Of a stretch of 12,139 bases of DNA, positions 4,789 through 12,061 are shown piece by piece. The notes beneath the pieces are model-generated. The model was not told where the DNA came from. It did not search any database and saw nothing but the letters and a program-made list of their open reading frames with translations. The stretch is from positions 1 through 12,139 of the forward strand of contig JAILHQ010000114.1 in NCBI GenBank assembly GCA_024695725.1, written 5' to 3'. The number at the start of each line of letters is the position of its first letter. Position 1 is the first letter of the stretch. Position numbers and translations under genes: made by a program. Origin of the DNA: Cyanobacteria bacterium RUI128. Its GTDB lineage: Bacteria; Cyanobacteriota; Vampirovibrionia; Gastranaerophilales; Gastranaerophilaceae.

Positions 4789-7239
4789 TTAGTCAAAAAA
4801 GTAATCTGACGATTGCTGTAAGTCGTTTCTTACAGGCGCCGGCTTTAAATCCGGTTTTGGTGTGACAGGTTTTGCTGCAGGTTTTGGTGCAGGTTTTGGC
4901 GTAGTTTTTGCCTGAGCACGTTGTTTTGCCTGTTGAGCTTTTTGTTGTTTTCTTTTCGCAGCCTCATCCTCCTGCGGTGTGGTTATTGTAACATCATTAT
5001 TTTTAAACTTAAATCTTAATCTGACTGTATTCGATTTTAATGTCTGCAGTCTGGAGTCACCATATTCGCGATTGTCAGACAATAGATCATAAGCAAGGTC
5101 AGAATAAGTCGAATCAGTCTGATCTATTCTTGCAAAATTATACAGCCCATTTTCACCTAAGGTTGCATCTACCACTGCATACCCATTATGGAAATACGGA
5201 TCATCATATCTTATATATGTATCTTGCCAATGCTTTTTAATCTTCTTCGCTAAAGTCCGTTTCAGTAATTCTATGGTTTCCTCTTCCGTATCTGTAGGTG
5301 CATACTCCGGAATACCTTCTGAATCGTCATACAAGCTTACCCCACCGGCTTTAAATAAAACATAAACTTCTACAGACTCACTTCGGCAACTTTCAGGTAA
5401 CGGTTCTTTTTTTATGTTTTTAATTGCATTACTTACCATTGTAGATTCGTTTTCATTTTCTCCGTCTTCTGAAAATATTATGTTCTTATAATTTATTGCT
5501 CCGTCTTTGGTAATAGTCAGTCTTACTATCATTGGCAGGACAAAATTATCTTTAATTTGTTGTTTGTATGCAACATCAAGGGCGGATATGAGTCTTTCTT
5601 TATAAGCGGCAATATCAGCAGCCTCCTGTTCTGCTCTTTGTTGTTCTATCCGAGCCTGTTTTTCTGCTTCTAATTTTTGTTGCTCTTCGTGATAACCAAT
5701 TATGCCAGCAAATATAATAACTATAATAAATAAAACAACCAAACATCCTACACAGCCGCTTGTATCATCCGGTGCGTTGTTGTTGGTATTATTGGTATTG
5801 TTGTATGTATTGTTATACGTATTTTTATATGTATTACTTTTTTGGGTATTAGCAGTATTTTTCGAATTATTAGCACGGTTTTGACTTGCCTGCTGTTTAT
5901 ATTGTGTTTTTGCAGAGTTTGGCGGATTAGGTTTCTGCTGTTTCGGTTTGTTCTGTTGCGTTGATTTGTTTGCCTGGCTCTTACTTCCGGAATTATTTTG
6001 AGAATTTACTGAATTATTACCGGAAGACGAAAAATTCATATTCAGTGCCTGATTAAGATAAGGTACGTTATTATTTACCCATTCTTTGTACGTAGGAATT
6101 TTTTTCTTTGGAGTTTTATTTGTACCCTTGTCGAAATCTTTCTCTATCTTTTCTATTGCCTTATTGATTGCTTCTGCACGTTCAGAAGATAATGACGATG
6201 TATTATTTTCTGTTTTAGATTTTGTTTTTGGAATAGTTGGTTTACCTTTTATAAAACACGACCAGCCTTTCTTTTCCAAAGCGCACCAGATACACGAACC
6301 ATTATTTTTATCATACATATGAGTGTGTGATTTAGAACAAACGGTGAGAGATGCTTCCTGCTGTTTAAGAGCATTTTTCCAGTCCTTTGCAGTCGGTCTG
6401 TTATTTTTATAAGCAGTGTTAAAAGCTCTTTCAAACATTATTTTAATAGTGTCGTTATAAGAATCAAACATTGCCTCCATATACTTTGGCTGTTTAATAC
6501 CCTTTATTTTGGCGTTCTGACCGTAACAATAGCAACCCGCTGTTATAGCATCTTTAATTTCGCCGGGAGCACCGTTTCCGCTGAACGGATGTCGTCCCGT
6601 CATAAGAAGCTGAAATATAATTACGGCAAGCCCGAAAGCATCATGGTTTTTTGTCCTGACTACTTCAGCAAATTTCTTACAATTCTGCAATTCAGGCGGT
6701 GTATAGTCAGGAACACCAACTTCACATACATAATTTTTTGAATTATAAGTTACCTGATAAGAGTCACAGTCAATGAGTTTAACCATTGCATCAGAATCAA
6801 CCATGAAGTTTCCGTAATTTATATCCCCTATGACAACCCCTTTAGAATGGAGTGTTTCTACCGCAATAGCAAGATTTGCCGCCGCATGTATGAGAAACCC
6901 GAGCGTTGCCTCCGGAAAAATCTTCTTCCTGTCACCGGGATTATACAATTTATGGATAACCTGCCCATTGGAAATTTTTGCCATAGTAAACCCGACAGCT
7001 TTGTTATTCACATAAATCATTTCCTTCGGCCATGCAGCAAATTCCGCAAGTTCAGAATCATAAAGCGAACATAAAACCTTTAGTTTTTTTATCTTTTTAT
7101 CGTTAAGTTTTTTCGGGTTATAAATTTTTGCAACAATATTTCTCTTACCGGTAACGTGATATACATTACCTTCCCCGCCTTTACCAATAATTTTGCCAAG
7201 TTTTATTATATTTCCGTCTTTATCTGTATAAGTAGGCAT
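4789..7239 (-). CDS. Transmembrane Ser/Thr protein kinase of the TerY-P type with zinc knuckle and external TonB_C-like domains
   Basis: 816 residues. Residues about 10-290 form an atypical protein kinase: glycine loop GKGGEGNV (19-26), ATP lysine K38 (IVAKIY), catalytic GDINYGN with D139 and N144, metal-binding D157 (LIDCDS in place of DFG), PPE (181-183), D200 of the F helix and R281. C301, H305, H307, C316 and C319 (CIWC) form a zinc knuckle like the one following the kinase in YegI-type proteins. A long N/Q/S/K-rich linker (about 400-490) leads to one membrane helix (496-515) and a charged coiled coil (517-560). Two TonB_C-like modules follow (about 565-632 and 655-750), then a Pro-Lys-Ala tail. 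The kinase must be cytoplasmic, so the C-terminal third lies outside. All catalytic residues are present. The ribosome site (AAGG) is close to the ATG. The gene follows PP2C by 29 bases and precedes a TonB_C-like gene by 11. Confidence 0.9.
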   Translation of the reverse strand: MPTYTDKDGNIIKLGKIIGKGGEGNVYHVTGKRNIVAKIYNPKKLNDKKIKKLKVLCSLYDSELAEFAAWPKEMIYVNNKAVGFTMAKISNGQVIHKLYNPGDRKKIFPEATLGFLIHAAANLAIAVETLHSKGVVIGDINYGNFMVDSDAMVKLIDCDSYQVTYNSKNYVCEVGVPDYTPPELQNCKKFAEVVRTKNHDAFGLAVIIFQLLMTGRHPFSGNGAPGEIKDAITAGCYCYGQNAKIKGIKQPKYMEAMFDSYNDTIKIMFERAFNTAYKNNRPTAKDWKNALKQQEASLTVCSKSHTHMYDKNNGSCIWCALEKKGWSCFIKGKPTIPKTKSKTENNTSSLSSERAEAINKAIEKIEKDFDKGTNKTPKKKIPTYKEWVNNNVPYLNQALNMNFSSSGNNSVNSQNNSGSKSQANKSTQQNKPKQQKPNPPNSAKTQYKQQASQNRANNSKNTANTQKSNTYKNTYNNTYNNTNNTNNNAPDDTSGCVGCLVVLFIIVIIFAGIIGYHEEQQKLEAEKQARIEQQRAEQEAADIAAYKERLISALDVAYKQQIKDNFVLPMIVRLTITKDGAINYKNIIFSEDGENENESTMVSNAIKNIKKEPLPESCRSESVEVYVLFKAGGVSLYDDSEGIPEYAPTDTEEETIELLKRTLAKKIKKHWQDTYIRYDDPYFHNGYAVVDATLGENGLYNFARIDQTDSTYSDLAYDLLSDNREYGDSRLQTLKSNTVRLRFKFKNNDVTITTPQEDEAAKRKQQKAQQAKQRAQAKTTPKPAPKPAAKPVTPKPDLKPAPVRNDLQQSSDYFFD
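5776..5838. repeat. Low-complexity Asn/Thr/Tyr coding repeat in the kinase linker
   Basis: The codons for residues about 468-488 of the kinase spell a degenerate TYNN/TNN repeat (NTYNNTYNNTNNTNNN). On the plus strand this is a run of GTTGTTATT-like units. Such tracts change length by slippage, so the distance between the kinase domain and the membrane may vary between strains. Confidence 0.6.
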
Positions 7240-7268
7240 GACCTTGTTACACCATCGCTAATTTATAT

Positions 7269-8195
7269 TTAATTCAAACTGATATCCTGTATCTGCCGGG
7301 CATTGTACTCTATATCAAGCCTTTGTTTTTTCAGAATATTTTCCATTGTGAACGGGTTACCCCAATTTGTGACAGGTAGTTGGAATTTGTAAATATCTAG
7401 CGGATATTCAACATCATTAAAGTCGCCGACACATCTTGAGATAAAGACAACCGTCTTATCATCATCCGTCTTCTGATTAACCTTATCAGATGCCAAAAAT
7501 GCCCCCAGTTGTTTCGATAACCCGTCGCTATACCCGTCCTGCTGCATTTTTTCCAGCGCAGAAAAGAAAGGATTAAAGAACGGAACAAACGGTCTTTGTT
7601 CCGCAAAATTAAGTGAAATTATTTCTATTCCGTCTGTATGCATAGCAACTCTTGAGATTTTTCTGTCCATTTTCTTGAACATAAACGTGTCTTCAACATT
7701 CCTGTCGGTAGCAAACAAGGTCGTGTTCATAAACTCTCCGTTTTGAGGCCAGAACACACATTCAAATCTTGTTTTACTTCCCACAGAAATTGCACCGTCA
7801 CCTATCTGAATAAAAATACTTTTGTCATCGTCAGACAAAACAGAAAGTAAAAGTGTTGTTGAAAATTCCCTTACCGCATCTGTCATTTTGAACTTTACGG
7901 CACGCTCCATGATACGTTTAAATCCGGTAAACCAAGACGCAACCGTATCTCTGTCTAAGTCGTACATTTCGTGCTCAGATATCCAGTTTTTCATGTTCCG
8001 TATAAAATACTTACATATAAACTTAGAAGACGCATCCGAACGACTTGCACTGCCTGCACCGTCTGCAACAGCTGCAATAATGTATTCCAAATCATTTTTT
8101 TTATATACCTCAGTTAAACAATAATCCTGTTTAGGAGTATCGTTCCGTTCGTGAGAAGTACCACGAACAGATGCTGAGAAAAACTTCCAAACCAT
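7269..8195 (-). CDS. PP2C-type Ser/Thr protein phosphatase of the TerY-P triad
   Basis: 308 residues. It carries the expected order of PP2C metal-site motifs: QDYC (23-26), VADGAGS (43-49, with D45 and G46), STTLL (112-116), IGDGA (131-135), HTDGIE (186-191) and DDDKTVV (244-250). The metal-binding aspartates are all present, so it should be an active Mn/Mg-dependent phosphatase. It has no signal peptide or membrane segment and acts in the cytoplasm. A 50-residue tail after the last motif has no known fold. Its ATG lies one base after the vWA stop, with no convincing ribosome site of its own, so translation is probably coupled. In related vWA-PP2C-kinase triads the phosphatase reverses the partner kinase's phosphorylation. 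The likely targets here are the kinase itself or the vWA protein. Confidence 0.92.
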   Translation of the reverse strand: MVWKFFSASVRGTSHERNDTPKQDYCLTEVYKKNDLEYIIAAVADGAGSASRSDASSKFICKYFIRNMKNWISEHEMYDLDRDTVASWFTGFKRIMERAVKFKMTDAVREFSTTLLLSVLSDDDKSIFIQIGDGAISVGSKTRFECVFWPQNGEFMNTTLFATDRNVEDTFMFKKMDRKISRVAMHTDGIEIISLNFAEQRPFVPFFNPFFSALEKMQQDGYSDGLSKQLGAFLASDKVNQKTDDDKTVVFISRCVGDFNDVEYPLDIYKFQLPVTNWGNPFTMENILKKQRLDIEYNARQIQDISLN

Positions 8196-8196
8196 T

Positions 8197-8886
8197 TTAT
8201 AATTTTGCCCATCCGCTCGGTGATTCTAACAAGATTTCAGCCTCCGGTGAAGAATGTGAAACAGACGACATTGAATTTGATAACCATTGGAATAATCCGG
8301 TAAAATTCAAACCATTAAGATATAAAGGCTCTCTTTGTGAAATTTCAGCAAGAGCTTCCATATTAGCATTCTGTATCCCAACAGCGAAAAATGCAAACTG
8401 TTTTTTTCTTTCACCTTTTTCGATAAGATCGATTGCTCTTGATACATCATCAGTAGGCTCACCGTCAGTAATCATAAATATCCACGGTCTGTAATAAGAA
8501 ATACCGTTTTCTTTATAAGTTCTTTTACGGTCTTCCAACATCTGAACAGCTGTTTCTATCGCAGCACCCATAGAAGTAGCACCGTATGCATCAAGCTCAA
8601 TAGGATCAAACCGATCAGCCGTTTCAAAATCGTTCATAATTTCTATGTCAGAAGCAAATCTTATAACAGATACTTCAACTCTTTTTGATGCAACTTCGTC
8701 ACCAGCTAACTGTTTTTTGAACTGTTTTATACCCTTATTTAATTCTCCGATAGCATTGTTGCACTTCATTGAATATGAACCATCAAGTAACAATATACAT
8801 GGACATCTTGGTTCGGGGTTTTCCGCAAATTCGATTATCTCAAATTTAATATCTTCTTCACTTCCGTAAGGTGTTTGTTCACTCAT
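8197..8886 (-). CDS. TerY-like von Willebrand factor A domain protein
   Basis: 229 residues, almost wholly one vWA domain. The metal-ion-dependent adhesion site is complete: DGSYS (35-39, D-x-S-x-S), T104 in GATSMG, and D141 in ITDGEPTD. Lengths and motifs match TerY-type cytosolic vWA proteins, which act as metal-dependent docking or scaffold proteins. There is no signal peptide or membrane helix. The last about 30 residues (SSPEAEILLESP) are a flexible tail. It is the first gene of the leftward array, with AAAGG 7 bases before the ATG and an extended -10 promoter at 8926-8934. The next gene, PP2C, begins one base after its stop. It is not clearly the tellurite-operon terY itself, because no TerC/TerD/TerZ genes are in view, so I give no symbol. 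Inferred role: platform or substrate for the kinase/phosphatase pair. Confidence 0.9.
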   Translation of the reverse strand: MSEQTPYGSEEDIKFEIIEFAENPEPRCPCILLLDGSYSMKCNNAIGELNKGIKQFKKQLAGDEVASKRVEVSVIRFASDIEIMNDFETADRFDPIELDAYGATSMGAAIETAVQMLEDRKRTYKENGISYYRPWIFMITDGEPTDDVSRAIDLIEKGERKKQFAFFAVGIQNANMEALAEISQREPLYLNGLNFTGLFQWLSNSMSSVSHSSPEAEILLESPSGWAKL

Positions 8887-8925
8887 TTTTTAGCCTTTCT
8901 TTAATCTACCGGTAAATTTTAAATA

Positions 8926-8934
8926 ATCATATCA
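8926..8934 (-). promoter_or_regulatory. Extended -10 promoter of the vWA-PP2C-kinase array
   Basis: On the minus strand TGATATGAT gives TG-n-TATGAT, with the hexamer at 8926-8931. Transcription would start near 8919, leaving a leader of about 33 bases holding the AAAGG ribosome site. The -35 region is weak (TAGTAT at 8949-8954). A second, poorer pair (TTGTAA at 8972-8977, TAGTAT at 8949-8954, spacer 17) lies upstream. Confidence 0.5.
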
Positions 8935-8983
8935 TATATCGCCAGAAAATACTATTAAATCAGTATATTTTTTACAAATTTGT

Positions 8984-9055
8984 TGCATTATGCAGACAGA
9001 TTATTTTGTTAAATTAACCGTTACTTTATCACATATTTACATTTTACATTTACAC
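8984..9055. other. Short palindromes and 7-bp tandem repeat in the divergent intergenic region
   Basis: The 220-base divergent gap holds no gene. Besides the two promoters it contains the odd palindromes TGCATTATGCA (8984-8994) and GTTAAATTAAC (9008-9018), and a tandem TTTACAT TTTACAT TTACAC (9036-9055). They could be sites for a regulator that acts on both directions, but in such AT-rich DNA chance matches are expected. Confidence 0.3.
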
Positions 9056-9091
9056 AATGTCAAAAACGGACATACATATCCTTTTAATTTA

Positions 9092-9100
9092 TGCTAAAAT
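9092..9100 (+). promoter_or_regulatory. Extended -10 promoter giving a likely leaderless SpoIID message
   Basis: TGCTAAAAT is a TG-n-TAAAAT extended -10 (hexamer 9095-9100). Only 6 bases separate it from the ATG at 9107, so the predicted start of transcription falls on or beside the start codon. There is no ribosome site ahead of the ATG. Confidence 0.55.
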
Positions 9101-9106
9101 TTTCTT

Positions 9107-10777
9107 ATGGAGAGAAAGATTTTATTCAGATTATTCATTTTGGTTTTAATAACTTTTTGTGCGGTAATCACCCCAAAAACAGTTTACGGCTACCCGTCTA
9201 ACTCAATGGTTAAAGTCTGCATTATGGACAGCAAATACACAACAACCGAAAAAACAGATGTAACTATCTACGGTACAGACGAACTTGTCATAAAAGATAA
9301 CAGAAACAATGAAATTCTTCACCTCCCACAGGGTAAATTTTTATCCATAAAAAAAGGGGGTAAATATATACTCTCTTATTCAGATAACGAAAATATAGAA
9401 GATGTTGAATTTGAGATAGGCGAAGACTTCTCAATAATCTGCCCTGAAGGTGTTATCGGTATAAAAGGTTTGATAAGAGGCGGGAAACCCGCACTGTACA
9501 GAGGTGAGTTCAGATTTATATCAGTACCGAACAAGGAAAACGCTTTTTATCTTGTGAACTGTCTTGACGTTGAATACTACCTGAAAGGGGTTGTCCCATG
9601 TGAAATGCCGGTACACTTCGGACTTGAAGCCCTGAAAGCTCAGGCTGTTGCGGCAAGAGTTTATTCCCTCACCCCGCGCACAAAAATGTCACGTGCCTAT
9701 GATGTCGTTGACAGTGTTGCAAGTCAGGTCTATAACGGCTATAACAGAGAATCAGATGCTGCAAACAAAGCCATAGACGAAACCCATGGCATTGTTGCAC
9801 TCTATAACGACGAAATGATTATTGCGGTCTTTTCATCAACCGCAGGCGGATACACCGAAAGTTATTCCGAAACCTTCTCAGATCCGATTACCCAACAGTT
9901 TCCGTCACCTAATAAACCATATTTAGTGGCAAAACCTGATTTACCCGAGTTTAAACCACTCGATGACGAAGAAGAAGCGTTTAAGTTTTATTCAACAAAA
10001 CCGCTCTCTTACGATATCCATTCCCCGCTCTACCGCTGGACCAGAACATGGACAAAAGACGAGCTTGAAAGAGTTTTGAAGAACAACCTTGTTGTTCAGT
10101 CAAAAACGGGTTTCGTTGAGCCGAGATTAACCAATTCCGAAGATTTTGGGAAACTGAAAGATATCAGAGTTACCCAAAGAGGGGTATCTGGCAAAATAGT
10201 TTTTATGGAAATAGAAACAGATAAAACTGTTTATACCATAGGAAAAGAGCTTGTCATAAGAAGATTATTCACTAAAGACGGCAAGGCTCTGCCAAGCGCA
10301 AACGTCGTTTTCAGAAACAAAGGAGATAAAAAAGACTGGAGTGAAATCACTGCCTACGGCGGAGGGTTCGGACACGGCTGCGGTCTGAGCCAGTACGGTG
10401 CAAGATATATGGCACAGGACTGCAAATTACCTTTTGATACTATTCTTAAACATTACTATAACGGCATTTGTCTAGGCACAAAACCGATAGAATTATATAA
10501 ACATTCAACCCCTGTATGTTTTTACGCACCTGAGAAAAACGCAATAATAACCATACCTAACCGTCACGGAATGGAAAACCTTCAAATAGATATAAACGGT
10601 CAGGTGTATAACGTTGATTTAGACAAAGCTCACTCAAGAGCAGAAATCGATATCTCTGACTGCATAAAGGTTAAAGATTTGAACATCGTAACCTTTACTT
10701 CACCTTATCAGAACAAACAAGACACAAGAAGACACGACAGAATAAAACCTGTAAAAATCTATATAAAACTGTTATAA
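9107..10777 (+). CDS. spoIID: SpoIID/LytB-type peptidoglycan lytic transglycosylase
   Basis: 556 residues with an N-terminal signal or anchor helix (about 5-28). A beta-rich region (about 33-150) precedes the SpoIID core. The core shows YYLKGVVPCEMP (157-168) with E166 at the position of the family's catalytic acid, EALKAQAVAARVYS (174-187), DSVASQVYNGY (202-212), FSSTAGGYTES (242-252) and the late GGFGHGCGLSQYGARYM (419-435). These are the family's best-conserved blocks, so the enzyme should be active on denuded glycan strands. Lengths up to about 550 are usual for members with extra domains. Sporulation partners are not in view, and in non-sporulating bacteria such proteins serve cell-wall remodelling or division. 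The start follows from an extended -10 just 6 bases upstream, with GGAG lying inside the gene rather than before it. The gene ends in the TTATAA shared with the convergent preA. Confidence 0.92.
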   Translation: MERKILFRLFILVLITFCAVITPKTVYGYPSNSMVKVCIMDSKYTTTEKTDVTIYGTDELVIKDNRNNEILHLPQGKFLSIKKGGKYILSYSDNENIEDVEFEIGEDFSIICPEGVIGIKGLIRGGKPALYRGEFRFISVPNKENAFYLVNCLDVEYYLKGVVPCEMPVHFGLEALKAQAVAARVYSLTPRTKMSRAYDVVDSVASQVYNGYNRESDAANKAIDETHGIVALYNDEMIIAVFSSTAGGYTESYSETFSDPITQQFPSPNKPYLVAKPDLPEFKPLDDEEEAFKFYSTKPLSYDIHSPLYRWTRTWTKDELERVLKNNLVVQSKTGFVEPRLTNSEDFGKLKDIRVTQRGVSGKIVFMEIETDKTVYTIGKELVIRRLFTKDGKALPSANVVFRNKGDKKDWSEITAYGGGFGHGCGLSQYGARYMAQDCKLPFDTILKHYYNGICLGTKPIELYKHSTPVCFYAPEKNAIITIPNRHGMENLQIDINGQVYNVDLDKAHSRAEIDISDCIKVKDLNIVTFTSPYQNKQDTRRHDRIKPVKIYIKLL

Positions 10778-11968
10778 TAAACTTTTTTCGTCGTGAATGG
10801 TTATTGCATCTTTAGGACAAACAAAACTGCATAAAGAACAGCCAACACATTGTTCCTTGTCCACAACAATATTATTATCTTTTAACGATAATGCATTATG
10901 CTCAGATTCAAAACATATTTTTATGCATTTCCCGCAACGACCGCACTTTTCACTGTCTATTTTAGGACAAATACCGTATTCCTTATTCAATTCCTTGTGT
11001 TGGGTAATCTTAGGAATTATAATACCTTTAAGCTCTGAAATATCTTTCATTCCTTTTGAGTCTAAATATTTACTCAGACCTGACGTCAGACCTTTAATAA
11101 TGCCGTAACCGTTAATCATCACCTCAGTACAAACCTGAACCGCACCAGAGCCGACGGAAATATATTCTGCAGCATCCTGCCAGTTAGAAATTCCACCCAT
11201 GCCCAGAATAGGTAATTCAGAATTTTGACTTATCTGAGCAACACATCTCAAACCTATCGGTTTAACTATTTGCCCTGAACATCCGCCATAGGTTGAATGA
11301 CCGTCAATATTCAGTTGTGGTTCTAAAGTGTCAAGATTTACTCCCATAAACCCCTGAACGGTATTTATAGCTGCAAACCCGTCACATCCCGCTTCCTCAA
11401 CAGCTTTAGCTATATCGACAATGTTTGTCACATTCGGCGAAAGCTTTACAAATACAGGTTTTGCTGCAACCTCTTTAACCCATTTCGTTATAGTTGAAGA
11501 GACCTCTGCATCAGATCCGATAGCCATTCCGATACCTTTTTCAGGCATACCGTGCGGGCAGGAAAAATTGAGCTCATAAGCGTCAATAGGAGTATCGTTC
11601 AATTTTTCAACTATTGCCTGCCATTCTTCTTTAACTACAGGCGCCATAATACTGGCGATAATAACCTTTGCCGGATGTTTAGATTTGAGATATTTTATCC
11701 CGTCACACCAGTACTGAATGGTTTTATGGCTCAAAAGCTCGATATTTTGGAAACCGATAACGTTATTTTTGTTCTTCATAACAGCATAACGAGGACTTGC
11801 CTCAATCATTTCCAAATCATCAGGAGTAATAGTTTTCAACACTGCTCCGCCCCAGCCTAATTCGAAGGCTTTATCAATACTTTCAACAAGAGCCGTCGGG
11901 GGTGCAGAAGCCAATAAAAACGGGTTTTCAAAATCAATACCCAGAAAGGAGGTTTTTAAACTTGCCAT
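10772..11968 (-). CDS. preA: PreA-type NAD-dependent dihydropyrimidine dehydrogenase catalytic subunit
   Basis: 398 residues, close to the 411 of E. coli PreA. A dihydroorotate-dehydrogenase-like TIM barrel fills residues about 5-300, with the opening FLGIDFENPFLLASAP, the FMN-domain landmarks GWGGAVLKTI (38-47) and IASIMAP (104-110), the catalytic loop NFSCPHGM (134-141, C137), KLSPNVT (175-181), AAINTV (199-204) and GMGGI (256-260). Two [4Fe-4S] ferredoxin motifs follow: C342-x2-C345-x2-C348-x3-C352 and C374-x2-C377-x2-C380-x3-CP (C384). With PreT the enzyme reduces uracil and thymine to dihydropyrimidines, or runs in reverse. No preT is in this window, so the partner lies elsewhere or another reductase serves. 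The ATG has AGGA 10 bases ahead and an extended -10 promoter at 12003-12030. Its stop is shared with spoIID in a tail-to-tail overlap of 6 bases. Confidence 0.93.
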   Translation of the reverse strand: MASLKTSFLGIDFENPFLLASAPPTALVESIDKAFELGWGGAVLKTITPDDLEMIEASPRYAVMKNKNNVIGFQNIELLSHKTIQYWCDGIKYLKSKHPAKVIIASIMAPVVKEEWQAIVEKLNDTPIDAYELNFSCPHGMPEKGIGMAIGSDAEVSSTITKWVKEVAAKPVFVKLSPNVTNIVDIAKAVEEAGCDGFAAINTVQGFMGVNLDTLEPQLNIDGHSTYGGCSGQIVKPIGLRCVAQISQNSELPILGMGGISNWQDAAEYISVGSGAVQVCTEVMINGYGIIKGLTSGLSKYLDSKGMKDISELKGIIIPKITQHKELNKEYGICPKIDSEKCGRCGKCIKICFESEHNALSLKDNNIVVDKEQCVGCSLCSFVCPKDAITIHDEKSLL

Positions 11969-12002
11969 TTATTCTTAATCCTATATTAATGTTGATTACA
12001 CC

Positions 12003-12030
12003 ATATTATCATATTTTTCCAAATTTACAA
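12003..12030 (-). promoter_or_regulatory. Extended -10 promoter of preA
   Basis: On the minus strand TTGTAA (12025-12030) is followed after 16 bases by TAATAT (12003-12008), preceded by TG-n (TGATAATAT, 12003-12011). Transcription would start near 11996, giving a leader of about 28 bases. Confidence 0.6.
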
Positions 12031-12035
12031 CCCTA

Positions 12036-12061
12036 TTTACCCCTATAATTTACCCCTATAA
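12036..12061. repeat. Tandem 13-bp repeat just upstream of the preA promoter
   Basis: TTTACCCCTATAA occurs twice head to tail (12036-12048 and 12049-12061), flanked by degenerate copies (TTACAACCCTAT before, TTTCACC after). It begins 6 bases upstream of the preA -35 box, a usual place for activator sites. Confidence 0.6.

Noticed and set aside
5702..5884. Plus-strand 60-codon hydrophobic frame
   Set aside because: It is the complement of the kinase's Asn-rich linker. The leucine/valine run is a mirror of AAC/AAT codons.
7822..8494. Plus-strand frames opposite the PP2C and vWA genes
   Set aside because: The minus-strand genes have complete conserved motifs and tight operon spacing. The plus frames have neither.
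12036..12061. CRISPR or iteron array
   Set aside because: Only two perfect contiguous 13-base copies without spacers, next to a promoter. Neither Cas genes nor a replication gene are near.
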